Shown here one piece after another: positions 1-8,759 of a stretch of DNA of 55,923 bases. Position 1 is the stretch's first letter. Every line of letters starts with the position of its first letter. The DNA comes from Chitinophagaceae bacterium (GTDB lineage: Bacteria; Bacteroidota; Bacteroidia; Chitinophagales; Chitinophagaceae). The stretch covers positions 1 through 55,923 of the forward strand of contig JAGQWM010000011.1 of NCBI GenBank assembly GCA_020437365.1. Direction: 5' to 3'. The translations under genes and the position numbers were made by a program. The notes under the pieces are model-generated. The model saw only the letters and a program-made list of their open reading frames with translations. It ran no database searches and had not been told where the DNA came from.

Positions 1-555
1 ATATTTTCCATAAGGAGCAGGCAATGTTCTTTTGACCATCGCCGCCGGCATTCTGCTGGCACCGAAAAAACACATAATCCGATACCAAAACTGTTTCATT
101 TTTTTCGGCCATGTGGCTTTGGTGTTTTTTGTATAACCGAAATAACAAACATCCCAATCAGTTGGCAATTCTTCAATTGTGTTTTTTAAAAGTTGTAAAT
201 GTTGATTGTTTGGTACTATATCATCTTCAAAAATCAAGATATGTTTCCAATCATTTTCCAGCATGGTGGAATAGGCTTTCCTATGGGATAATGCGCAGGC
301 TATTTCGCCTTTATTCATGGGTGGAAAACGGTGTCGCATCGCCATAAAATTATTATCTAAGTAAACATAATTTTTTTGTATGAAATCTTCGTCAAGGGTA
401 TTTTTATCTACGCCCCATAAAAAATCGAAAGCAATTCCTTGCAAACGGCGATTTATTTTTTCATGCCGGTCTTTGAATCTTTCGATTGAAATGACAAGTA
501 TCTTGTCAAAGTATTGTTGCAGGAAAGTATTGATGTCGGCGAAGGATTGTTTCAT
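1..555 (-). CDS. Glycosyltransferase family 25 protein, C-terminus cut by window edge
   Basis: The reverse frame from the ATG at 555 stays open to base 1, giving 185 residues without a stop, so the C-terminus is missing. Family 25 enzymes transfer sugars in lipooligosaccharide or surface glycan synthesis. Visible family marks are the N-terminal beta strand followed by an ISIERFKDR segment (about 23-30), the NKGEIACALSH segment (81-91) and an acidic IFEDDIVP motif (EDD at 110-112), expected to bind the metal and nucleotide sugar. It is followed, in its own direction, by sequence outside the window, so its operon is unknown. The gene directly upstream is typA on the same strand, 44 bp away. The acceptor sugar cannot be read from this. 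Confidence 0.82.
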   Translation of the reverse strand, partial: MKQSFADINTFLQQYFDKILVISIERFKDRHEKINRRLQGIAFDFLWGVDKNTLDEDFIQKNYVYLDNNFMAMRHRFPPMNKGEIACALSHRKAYSTMLENDWKHILIFEDDIVPNNQHLQLLKNTIEELPTDWDVCYFGYTKNTKATWPKKMKQFWYRIMCFFGASRMPAAMVKRTLPAPYGKY

Positions 556-599
556 GTTTTTATTTTACATACGGTGACAAACAATCCGTTATTGTTGTT

Positions 600-2411
600 T
601 TATACCGCTTCCGATTCCAGCTTCTTTTGTATTTTTTTACGCTCATCTTCATTCAGTACCAGTTTGCGCATCCTGATGAAATTGGGCGTTACTTCTATAC
701 ATTCATCATGCTGAATATATTCCATACATTCTTCTAAGGTCATTAAAACTTTGGGTGCAATACGATTGGCATCATCGCTGCCGCTGGCCCGGTGGTTGGT
801 CAGTTTTTTCGGTTCGGTAGCATTGACAACCAAATCGCCGGGTTTTACATTTTCTGCAATGATTTGTCCGGTATAAACGCTTTCACCCGGATCTACAAAA
901 AATGTTCCCCTGTCTTGTAATTTATCAATAGAATAAGCCGTTGTTTTTTCCGTCATTTTCGAAATTAAAACACCGTTGTTTCTTCCCGGAATCGGCCCTT
1001 TCCATGGTTTGAAATCGGCAAAACGATGTGCCATTACAGCTTCACCGGTTGTGGCAGTCAGCATTTGTGTCCGCAACCCGATTAATCCGCGGGAAGGAAT
1101 TTCAAATTCCAGGTGTTGCATTTCGCCTTTGGTTTCCATCACCAACATTTCACCTTTTCGACGGCTCACCAGGTCAATGACTTTACTTGCAAATTCCTGC
1201 GGCACGTCTACTACCAAGGTTTCATAAGGTTCAGATTTGGTACCATTGATTTCTTTAATGATAACCTGCGGCTGGCCAATGGTCAATTCATAACCTTCGC
1301 GGCGCATGGTTTCTATTAAAATACCCAAGTGCAAAATACCACGGCCATAGACCATCAGGCTATCGCCATCGCCACTGTCTTCTACCCGCAACGCCAGGTT
1401 TTTCTCTGTTTCCTTCATCAATCGGTTTCGTATATGCCTCGACGTTACAAATTTTCCATCCTGTCCGAAGAAAGGTGAATTGTTTACAGAGAACAACATA
1501 TTCATTGTAGGTTCATCTACACTGATAACCGGCAATGCTTCCGGCGATTCTGCATCGGCAATGGTATCACCAATATTAAAATCTTCGATGCCTACAACTG
1601 CACAAAGGTCACCGGCGGTAACTTCCGTAACTTTTTTCTTACCCATGCCTTCAAACACATAAACTTCTTTCACTTTTATTTTACGGCTGTTGCCATCAGC
1701 TTGCATCAATGCAATTTGCTGGCCTTCTTTCAATACACCACGGCTTATTTTGCCAATGGCAATTCTTCCCAGAAAAGATGAATAATCCAAAGAAGTAATT
1801 TGCATTTGCAAAGGGCCTTCATTGACCTGTGGCGGTGGTACATATTGAATGATACCATCGAGTAACGGTGCAATATTATCAATCGGCGTTAATGAATCAT
1901 TGAACCATCCGTTTTTGCCGGAACCGTAAAACGTCGGGAAATCCAATTGTTCTTCGGAAGCATCGAGGTTGAAAAATAATTCGAAAACCGCATCGTGTAC
2001 TTCATCGGGACGACAGTTGGGTTTATCTACTTTATTGATAACGACAATGGGTTTTAAATCCAACTGCAATGCTTTTTGCAAAACAAACCTTGTTTGCGGC
2101 ATCGGCCCTTCAAAAGCATCGACCAATAAAATGACACCATCGGCCATTTTTAAAACTCTTTCTACTTCACCACCAAAATCGGCGTGGCCCGGTGTATCTA
2201 TCACATTTATCTTAACGCCTTTGTATTCAACTGCAGCATTTTTACTGAAAATGGTAATGCCTCTTTCTCTTTCCAGGTCATTGCTATCCATAATCAGTTC
2301 ACCTGTTTCCTGGTTGTCGCGAAAAACTTTTGTGGTATGTAAAATCCTATCCACCAGGGTTGTTTTTCCATGGTCAACGTGGGCGATGATGGCGATATTT
2401 CTTATTTCCAT
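600..2411 (-). CDS. typA: Ribosome-associated GTPase TypA/BipA
   Basis: Translational GTPase related to EF-G that binds the 70S ribosome and helps 50S assembly and stress or cold adaptation. GTPase motifs are clear: G1 AHVDHGKT (10-17), RGITI (50-54), DTPGH (72-76) and NKVD (126-129). They are followed by EF-G-like domains and the TypA-specific C-terminal domain, for 603 residues, the usual length. An upstream in-frame ATG at 2492 would add 27 residues, but the family start is MEIRNIAIIAHVDHGKT. The ATG at 2411 is preceded by an AAGGAAG Shine-Dalgarno-like stretch, unusual for this phylum, so I chose it. Confidence 0.95.
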   Translation of the reverse strand: MEIRNIAIIAHVDHGKTTLVDRILHTTKVFRDNQETGELIMDSNDLERERGITIFSKNAAVEYKGVKINVIDTPGHADFGGEVERVLKMADGVILLVDAFEGPMPQTRFVLQKALQLDLKPIVVINKVDKPNCRPDEVHDAVFELFFNLDASEEQLDFPTFYGSGKNGWFNDSLTPIDNIAPLLDGIIQYVPPPQVNEGPLQMQITSLDYSSFLGRIAIGKISRGVLKEGQQIALMQADGNSRKIKVKEVYVFEGMGKKKVTEVTAGDLCAVVGIEDFNIGDTIADAESPEALPVISVDEPTMNMLFSVNNSPFFGQDGKFVTSRHIRNRLMKETEKNLALRVEDSGDGDSLMVYGRGILHLGILIETMRREGYELTIGQPQVIIKEINGTKSEPYETLVVDVPQEFASKVIDLVSRRKGEMLVMETKGEMQHLEFEIPSRGLIGLRTQMLTATTGEAVMAHRFADFKPWKGPIPGRNNGVLISKMTEKTTAYSIDKLQDRGTFFVDPGESVYTGQIIAENVKPGDLVVNATEPKKLTNHRASGSDDANRIAPKVLMTLEECMEYIQHDECIEVTPNFIRMRKLVLNEDERKKIQKKLESEAV

Positions 2412-2646
2412 ATAGCTTCCTTTCTTCTTTAATTTTTCAATAACCGGCACAATTGAAGGCCTTTTTTGAAAAGGTGTGCAAAGGTACGCCAATTCCCTTG
2501 CAGGAACAAAACTACTGCATTATTTATTCCGCTATGATGTGAGGGTGAAATAGCCTTTAAAACCAATTTTACTCCCTCAAAACCCTTCATCCTCATTCCT
2601 CTATAAATCACTATCTTCCCAATGCGATTGGCAATTGTGTGATACG

Positions 2647-3714
2647 ATGATTAAAAATTTTAATATGCCCAAAAGTATTATTGCCGGAATTGGAATGTAT
2701 GTTCCTGAAAATGTAGTCACCAATAATGATTTATTGAAATACATGGATACCAGCGATGAATGGATCCGCGAAAGAACAGGCATTGAAGAAAGAAGATATG
2801 CGCACCGTACCCGGGAAACCACTACTACGATGGGTGTGGAAGCTGCCCAAATAGCGATTGAAAGAGCCGGTATAACGGCACAGGAAATTGACTTTATTAT
2901 TTTCGCCACACTGAGTCCCGATTATTATTTTCCGGGTTGCGGTGTGCTCTTGCAAAGAGCCATGCAAATGAAAGAAATCGGGGCATTGGATGTTCGCAAT
3001 CAATGTTCGGGTTTTGTATATGCGTTGACGGTGGCCGACCAGTTTATCAAATCGGGGATGTATAAAAATATACTTGTCGTAGGTGCAGAGAAACATTCTT
3101 TTGGCCTTGATTTCAGTACAAGAGGCAGAAATGTTTCTGTTATTTTCGGCGATGGCGCCGGTGCCGTAGTACTTCAATCTTCGGATGAGCCTGGCCGTGG
3201 CATATTGAGCCATCACTTGCACAGCGATGGCAACAGTGCCGAAATTTTAGCCATGTACAATCCGGGCACACATGCCAACTATTGGAAAGAAGAAACCTTG
3301 GCCAATTTTAATGATGCCGAAATTGGGGATTTATTTTTTAGTCATGCCATGATTGATAAAGCACAGGTATTTCCTTATATGGATGGCCCCGCCGTTTTTA
3401 AAAAAGCCGTTGAAAAATTTCCGGAAGTAATTTTGGAAGCATTGACAGCCAACGGCCTTACTACCCAAGACCTTGCTATGTTGATTCCGCACCAGGCCAA
3501 TTTGCGCATTGCACAGTTTGTACAAAAGAAATTGCAATTGCGAGACGACCAAGTGTACAATAACATACAAAAATATGGCAACACTACGGCCGCATCCGTT
3601 CCCATTGCACTGTGCGAAGCCTGGGAAAAAGGGCTTATCAAAAATGGCGACCTTGTTTGCCTCGCCGCTTTTGGCAGTGGTTTTACCTGGGCCAGTAGTT
3701 TATTACGCTGGTAA
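2647..3714 (+). CDS. fabH: 3-oxoacyl-ACP synthase III (FabH-like ketosynthase)
   Basis: Thiolase-fold condensing enzyme expected to join an acyl-CoA primer to malonyl-ACP at the start of fatty acid synthesis. From the ATG at 2647 it has 355 residues. The catalytic triad is visible: Cys120 in NQCSGFVYA, His282 in IPHQANLRI and Asn312 in KYGNTTAAS. It is about 35 residues longer than typical FabH, with the extra sequence between roughly 190 and 250 (an HSDGNSAEILAMYNPG region). This insert recurs in FabH-like proteins that may use other primers, so strict FabH function is an inference. A start at 2665 (MPKSIIAGIG) fits the family N-terminus equally well. It is transcribed divergently from typA. 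Confidence 0.88.
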   Translation: MIKNFNMPKSIIAGIGMYVPENVVTNNDLLKYMDTSDEWIRERTGIEERRYAHRTRETTTTMGVEAAQIAIERAGITAQEIDFIIFATLSPDYYFPGCGVLLQRAMQMKEIGALDVRNQCSGFVYALTVADQFIKSGMYKNILVVGAEKHSFGLDFSTRGRNVSVIFGDGAGAVVLQSSDEPGRGILSHHLHSDGNSAEILAMYNPGTHANYWKEETLANFNDAEIGDLFFSHAMIDKAQVFPYMDGPAVFKKAVEKFPEVILEALTANGLTTQDLAMLIPHQANLRIAQFVQKKLQLRDDQVYNNIQKYGNTTAASVPIALCEAWEKGLIKNGDLVCLAAFGSGFTWASSLLRW

Positions 3715-3771
3715 ATGTATCGGAAGGTTGCTTAGTTTCGTGGTCCATTCATTATTTTTTTGAACCGGTTT

Positions 3772-4674
3772 ATGCATCGAAATATTCTTTATATCATCAA
3801 TCCAATTTCAGGAACAAAAACAAAAAAAAATATTCGGCAGTGGGTCGAACAAAAAACCACGGCTGCCAATATTCCGTTTGCCATCATTCCATCCGTTGCC
3901 GATGGCGATTATCATTTTCTGCACCAAAAAATCCGGGAAGAAAAAATTACCGATGTAGTGATTGCCGGTGGCGATGGAACCGTGAACCAGGTGATTGGAA
4001 GTTTATTGAAATGTAATGTCCGTTTCGGTATCATTCCTTGTGGCTCGGGCAACGGAATGGCCTTTGCTGCCAAAATTTCGAAACAACCGGAAAAGGCATT
4101 AGACTTGATTTTGCAGGGGCAAGCAAAAGTTACCGACAGTTATTCTGCGAATGAACATTTTGGTTGTATGCTTTGTGGTTTGGGTTTCGATGCCAAAATT
4201 GCACATGATTTTGTGGATTTACCAAAACGTGGATTGAAAACTTATTTCAAATTAATTATCAAAAATTATTTCTCCTCGAAAACTTTTTCATTTACAATAA
4301 CAATCAATGAAAATTCAATACCCATTGATGCTTATTTTATTTCAATCGCCAACAGCAACCAGTTTGGCAATCATTTTACAATAGCTCCCAAGGCCAGTCT
4401 CGACGACGGGTTGCTGGACGTTGTCATTTTCACCAAACAAAATAAAATTAGTTTATTTTTTCAATTGCTCAAACAATTATCGGGCATTAATAAATTACAA
4501 ACGACGCTGGATGTAAATATGAATCAGAAGATAATTTATTTTCAAACAAAAAAAATGAAAATTGAAAATCCGGCACAAGCTCCTTTTCATATTGATGGCG
4601 AACCTGTGGCCACACCCGCAAGTATAGACATTACCATAGCGGAAAAAAGTTTTTCCTTGTTTCGACAGGCGTAA
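3772..4674 (+). CDS. Diacylglycerol/lipid kinase family protein (YegS-like)
   Basis: Predicted ATP-dependent lipid kinase of the DAGK catalytic family, which phosphorylates diacylglycerol or related lipids at the inner membrane. The nucleotide-binding motif GGDGTVNQVIG starts at residue 66 from the ATG at 3772, and PCGSGNGMA follows near 90. The C-terminal beta-sandwich half ends with the family hallmark HIDGEPV. A TTG at 3760 would add four residues. Length (300 residues) is normal. It follows the ketosynthase by 57 bp on the same strand. Its last 44 bp overlap the 3' end of the convergent patatin gene, so the two transcripts are complementary there. Confidence 0.87.
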   Translation: MHRNILYIINPISGTKTKKNIRQWVEQKTTAANIPFAIIPSVADGDYHFLHQKIREEKITDVVIAGGDGTVNQVIGSLLKCNVRFGIIPCGSGNGMAFAAKISKQPEKALDLILQGQAKVTDSYSANEHFGCMLCGLGFDAKIAHDFVDLPKRGLKTYFKLIIKNYFSSKTFSFTITINENSIPIDAYFISIANSNQFGNHFTIAPKASLDDGLLDVVIFTKQNKISLFFQLLKQLSGINKLQTTLDVNMNQKIIYFQTKKMKIENPAQAPFHIDGEPVATPASIDITIAEKSFSLFRQA

Positions 4675-6916
4675 GCGGCACTGGTGGTTTTTCTTTTAGA
4701 AATATATTTTCCAACCGGCGAAAGCTTTGTAAATTATGCTGGCTATTGACAGATTGCATAATTTCATTTTCTTCCTGTTGGGTTAAATGAAAATTCAAGG
4801 CGGCTTTATTCTCTTCTTTATCTGCCTGGTATTGAAAGGATACTTTGTATATCGGCATATTATTTTCATTGACATAATAGTCAAGCATATCATTCTGAAA
4901 AAACTCCATCATCTTGAACCAATTATGTTGCAATAATAAAAAAGGTTTGGTGGCATGATCGGTTATATCATTCGAAACATAAGGCGATTCCCAGGCACCG
5001 GCAATATGATCCATAATCTGTATGATGATAACGCCGCTTGTATTTTTTTGTATCCAATCATCGAACCAAATTAAAAACCGAAGTGTGGTTTCTTCACCGT
5101 AATTATCTCTGAGTCCGGCGTCCATAACATCAATAACCGGATCAGCAGGCAGCCAGACATTGGGTAAAATAATCGGGAATGTAGCATTCATCCGCAGTGC
5201 GGTGAGTATGCGAATATTTTCAGGGTCCTGCTTGGCAAAAAAGCTGGCAAAATCTACCGCATCCGGATCTACGGATGGCCGCATCGTTGTATCCTGTGGC
5301 GCTTTCATCATAAACCTGACCGGTTGTGTGCTGATAATCATTTTACGGCTGTCGCGGGTTACTACCGAGTTGAAAAACATCAATGGAATTTGGGCTTCTT
5401 TTTCTGCTGCAGCATAATCTTTCAAATGTTTATCGAGAAAACCATGTGTATTGCGATTCAGTTGTTGTTCAAATGCATAGCCTCTGTCTTTGACATAACT
5501 ATACGGGCCCACTTTAAATTTCTGTGCCGGAGAAATTAAATCACGGGCAAAAAATGAAGTAAAAACCGGGTTGAGTAAATCGCCGGCAATATCATCTACA
5601 TATTTTTTATCCTGCAAATGAATGGGCTGCCCTTTTAATTTTTGCCAATACAATTCACGGAAATAAGAAGCACCGATAACGCCTCCGGAAGCGCCGCTGA
5701 TTAAAAAAGTTTTATCTAAAATTTTTCCTTTCGTAAGACTGTCGAGCCGTTGCAAAACGCTCATGGTAAATGTAGCGCTTCGATGGCCACCACCGCTGGC
5801 ATTGACAAATACCAAGAACGGTTTATCAGCCGTTTGTTTTTGTTTCCATTTATTCAAAATGCCAATCATATTTTGCCGGTCGGCATTCATATTTTCCGGC
5901 GTACAAATGGCATTCAAACCTTCTTTGGTGTAGGCAGGCCGTTCCTTTGGATTCCAGTAATTAATACCGTATGCTTTATTGCGAGGATCAATCCAATCTT
6001 TTTTATAAAAAAAATTTAACACCAATAGCAATCCAACCAAATACAAAATACTCCAACTCTGCAAAAAATAACTGAAGCTGGCCGCTACTCCTATCAGGAT
6101 AGAAAAGAAAATGGTAATACTGGCAGCTGCCGGTAATTGAAATACTGCATAGTCCTGGAAAAAACCAATCAATACCAAAAATAAAAACGCTATAAATACA
6201 GAAAGTACCGCTGCGAAATGATGACGTTTGAAAATAGACGCTACAAATTCATCTGTATAATGCGATACATCCCTGGCGGGCCGAAGGCGGATAGGTGTTT
6301 CAAAATAAACTTTTACATTCATCATTTGCCCACCATGATAAACTTCTTTGATGGGTTTGAGATGTGTAATATATGATTGAGGATTATTGATAACCGGCAT
6401 CATTTTACGCAGTATCGACCGGTCGGCACGAAAAAAATAAATCATAGAAACTGCCAGGAAAAAAATCAAGCCGCTCAGAAAACCGCCAAAGAGAAATAAA
6501 ATTTCAACCGGGCTTATCAATTCTTTATCCAAATCAAAACGATAGGCCTTTACAAAATAAAAAAGAATAAATACCAATGGGATAATGGCATTGTTGATGC
6601 AATATTTTAAAAACGGATTTGTCGTTGCCGCCAGGAATCGAAAATATCGGCTGAATAAAATGAAAGTGGCAATATTCCAACTCATGATAAACATGCCCAC
6701 GGCAGCACCCACAATAGCCATACTAAACGAACTGACATTGCCCAGGTATTCCGGTGCCAGGAAAAGCGAATCGGCACCAAAAGCTTTCATGAATGTACTA
6801 TTGACCGTACTGAATAAAATAAACCAGAATACCAGTAAAATCTGGTATTTTCTAAAATGCAAAAACACCAATTGTATAGGGAAAGAATGGATAAATCCTC
6901 GTAACCAGGTTTTCAT
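4631..6916 (-). CDS. Multi-spanning membrane protein with C-terminal patatin-like lipase domain
   Basis: 761 residues. The first ~305 contain about seven hydrophobic helices (for example 27-43, 62-90, 108-123, 137-161, 234-255, 262-283, 288-304). The rest is a patatin-type serine hydrolase with an ASGGGHR oxyanion-hole segment (373-379), nucleophile Ser410 in GASGG and the dyad Asp599 in DAGLRDNYG. Patatins hydrolyse acyl esters of phospholipids or galactolipids. Fusion to such a large membrane anchor would place the catalytic domain at the membrane surface, probably cytoplasmic, but topology is inferred. It converges on and overlaps the lipid kinase by 44 bp. The natural substrate is unknown. 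Confidence 0.82.
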   Translation of the reverse strand: MKTWLRGFIHSFPIQLVFLHFRKYQILLVFWFILFSTVNSTFMKAFGADSLFLAPEYLGNVSSFSMAIVGAAVGMFIMSWNIATFILFSRYFRFLAATTNPFLKYCINNAIIPLVFILFYFVKAYRFDLDKELISPVEILFLFGGFLSGLIFFLAVSMIYFFRADRSILRKMMPVINNPQSYITHLKPIKEVYHGGQMMNVKVYFETPIRLRPARDVSHYTDEFVASIFKRHHFAAVLSVFIAFLFLVLIGFFQDYAVFQLPAAASITIFFSILIGVAASFSYFLQSWSILYLVGLLLVLNFFYKKDWIDPRNKAYGINYWNPKERPAYTKEGLNAICTPENMNADRQNMIGILNKWKQKQTADKPFLVFVNASGGGHRSATFTMSVLQRLDSLTKGKILDKTFLISGASGGVIGASYFRELYWQKLKGQPIHLQDKKYVDDIAGDLLNPVFTSFFARDLISPAQKFKVGPYSYVKDRGYAFEQQLNRNTHGFLDKHLKDYAAAEKEAQIPLMFFNSVVTRDSRKMIISTQPVRFMMKAPQDTTMRPSVDPDAVDFASFFAKQDPENIRILTALRMNATFPIILPNVWLPADPVIDVMDAGLRDNYGEETTLRFLIWFDDWIQKNTSGVIIIQIMDHIAGAWESPYVSNDITDHATKPFLLLQHNWFKMMEFFQNDMLDYYVNENNMPIYKVSFQYQADKEENKAALNFHLTQQEENEIMQSVNSQHNLQSFRRLENIFLKEKPPVPLTPVETRKNFFPLW

Positions 6917-6979
6917 GTATTGTAAAATAGATTCGTATTAAAAATACTGAATATTGGTTGCAAGGTCAAACTTCACTTG

Positions 6980-8050
6980 TTAAGAATCTGTTTGTTGTCG
7001 GGATAAAAATAATGTCCAAACCAATGAGAGTAATAAAAACATAGCAACCAATTGATGGATTTGCGCCAGCCATTCAAAAATACCCCAATGATTGGGTACA
7101 ATTTGCACACTGGAAATGACGGCGGCAATGCCGAGAATAACTTGCAGAAAAACCAAGCCCATGGGCAACCATCCTGTTTTTCGTAATAATGAAGCACCGG
7201 CTTTTTTATATATCCGAAAGGTAAAAATGATGATGAGCACCAATAAAATATATGCCAATCCGCGGTGTATAAATTGAATGGCAATTTTTTGGTCAATAAA
7301 ACTCAACCAACCTTCTTCTTTATTCACCATACCCGGTGGAATAAAATGTCCATTGATATCGGGCCAGGTAGCGGCAGCCGTAGCGGCTTTATGGCCTGCC
7401 ATAAAAGCTCCGTAAATTAATTGTAATACCAAGATGGCAAGTATAGTTACATTTAATTTTCTAATAGATGGCAACGACGTTGTTTTATTGGCCGGAACCA
7501 ATAATTGTAAGGCAAACCAAAAAGTATAACACAATAAGCCCAACGCAAAAATAAAATGCAAGGCCAGTTTGGCCGGTTTCACATAGGTTGCGTCGCCTGT
7601 TAATCCGCTGGCCACCATAATCCAGCCGATAGCACCTTGTAAGGCTCCCAATAAAAAAAGTATTATCATAGGTTTTACCATCGATGCTTTGAAACGCTTT
7701 TGTATGATAAAAACAATAAACGGAATAGCAAACACTACACCGATAAGCCGGGCCCATAAACGATGAAACCATTCCCAGAAAAAAATATGTTTGAAATTGG
7801 CTAAAGTAAAATCGAAATTTAACAAGTGAAACTGCGGTGTAGCTTTGTATTTTTCAAATTCCAACATCCACTGATGGTGACTCATGGGTGGCAAAGTGCC
7901 CGTTACCACATTCCATTCTGTAATGGATAAACCTGAACCGGTTAACCTCGTAATGCCGCCCAATAATATCTGAACGATTATCATGCCCACACCTATCAAC
8001 AACCAAATGGCGACAGGTTTTGAAGAACGTTGTGGTAAATCGTGAGCCAT
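6980..8050 (-). CDS. ctaA: Haem A synthase (COX15/CtaA family)
   Basis: Integral membrane enzyme that oxidises the methyl group of haem O to the formyl group of haem A, required by the aa3 oxidase encoded at 28-34 kb. 356 residues with eight predicted helices. Family signatures are the N-terminal GGITRLTGSGLS loop (31-42), the EWFHRLWAR segment (His96), HRGLAYI and the late IHQLVA histidine, four histidines that act as haem ligands in the family. It is separate from the oxidase operon and transcribed divergently from rnhB, with a -7-like box only 8 bp before the ATG. Confidence 0.93.
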   Translation of the reverse strand: MAHDLPQRSSKPVAIWLLIGVGMIIVQILLGGITRLTGSGLSITEWNVVTGTLPPMSHHQWMLEFEKYKATPQFHLLNFDFTLANFKHIFFWEWFHRLWARLIGVVFAIPFIVFIIQKRFKASMVKPMIILFLLGALQGAIGWIMVASGLTGDATYVKPAKLALHFIFALGLLCYTFWFALQLLVPANKTTSLPSIRKLNVTILAILVLQLIYGAFMAGHKAATAAATWPDINGHFIPPGMVNKEEGWLSFIDQKIAIQFIHRGLAYILLVLIIIFTFRIYKKAGASLLRKTGWLPMGLVFLQVILGIAAVISSVQIVPNHWGIFEWLAQIHQLVAMFLLLSLVWTLFLSRQQTDS

Positions 8051-8058
8051 AATAGCTG

Positions 8059-8066
8059 CAAATGTA
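8059..8066 (-). promoter_or_regulatory. Candidate -7 box for ctaA
   Basis: On the minus strand this reads TACATTTG, matching the Bacteroidota TAnnTTTG consensus. No TTG-type -33 element is seen at normal spacing. The start codon is at 8050, so the leader would be only a few nucleotides. Confidence 0.35.
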
Positions 8067-8128
8067 CGTGTACAAATTTGTCATTCTGTAGTTTTGTTCC
8101 ATAATAATTGCGGAAATTAGCTGTGTCA

Positions 8129-8725
8129 ATGCTCAAATCATTTTATCAAAATAAATTATTGGAAGCCGGTTGCGATGAAGCCGGCAGAGGATGTCTTGCA
8201 GGGCCTGTATTTGCCGCCGCTGTTATTCTTCCCAAAGATTTCAGGCATCCGCTGCTCAATGATTCGAAACAAGTCATTGAAAAAAACCGAAATATTTTAA
8301 GAACATTGATTGAAGAAAATGCACTGGCTTTTGCAGTTGCACAAATTGACAATATTGAAATTGACACAATCAATATCCTGAAAGCCTCTTTCAAAGCCAT
8401 GCATATAGCGTTGGATCGGTTAAAAACTCAACCACAGTTTTTAATCATTGACGGCAACCGGTTTGCGTCGTACAAAAAAATTCCACATCGCTGTATTGTC
8501 AAAGGCGATGCCCGCTTTACATCTATCGCAGCCGCCAGTATTCTGGCTAAAACCTATCGTGATGAATGGATGTGCAAACTGCACAAAGAATTTCCTCAAT
8601 ACGGTTGGTACGGCAATAAAGGCTATGGTACATTGGCACATCGTAAAGCGATAGAACAACACGGACAATGCAAATACCACAGAAAAACATTTAAAATAAA
8701 ATCATTGCAAACGGCATTATTTTAA
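8129..8725 (+). CDS. rnhB: Ribonuclease HII
   Basis: Endonuclease that nicks RNA in RNA-DNA hybrids and starts removal of misincorporated ribonucleotides. The ATG at 8129 gives 198 residues, the normal size. A TTG at 8108 would add seven. Acidic catalytic residues are visible: Asp16 and Glu17 in GCDEAGRGCLAGPV, Asp108 in LIIDGNR and Asp127 in KGDARF. The late SIAAASILAKTYRDEWM helix is also typical of type 2 RNases H. A TAGTTTTG box at 8089-8096 is a possible promoter. The gene is divergent from ctaA, and agmatine deiminase follows 34 bp later. Confidence 0.95.
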   Translation: MLKSFYQNKLLEAGCDEAGRGCLAGPVFAAAVILPKDFRHPLLNDSKQVIEKNRNILRTLIEENALAFAVAQIDNIEIDTINILKASFKAMHIALDRLKTQPQFLIIDGNRFASYKKIPHRCIVKGDARFTSIAAASILAKTYRDEWMCKLHKEFPQYGWYGNKGYGTLAHRKAIEQHGQCKYHRKTFKIKSLQTALF

Positions 8726-8759
8726 AAAACTTTTCTCAATATACTTTGTACATTAGTTG

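Noticed and set aside
2412..2492. 27-residue N-terminal extension of TypA
   Set aside because: Family proteins start at MEIRNIAIIAHVDHGKT, and a Shine-Dalgarno-like AAGGAAG precedes that ATG.
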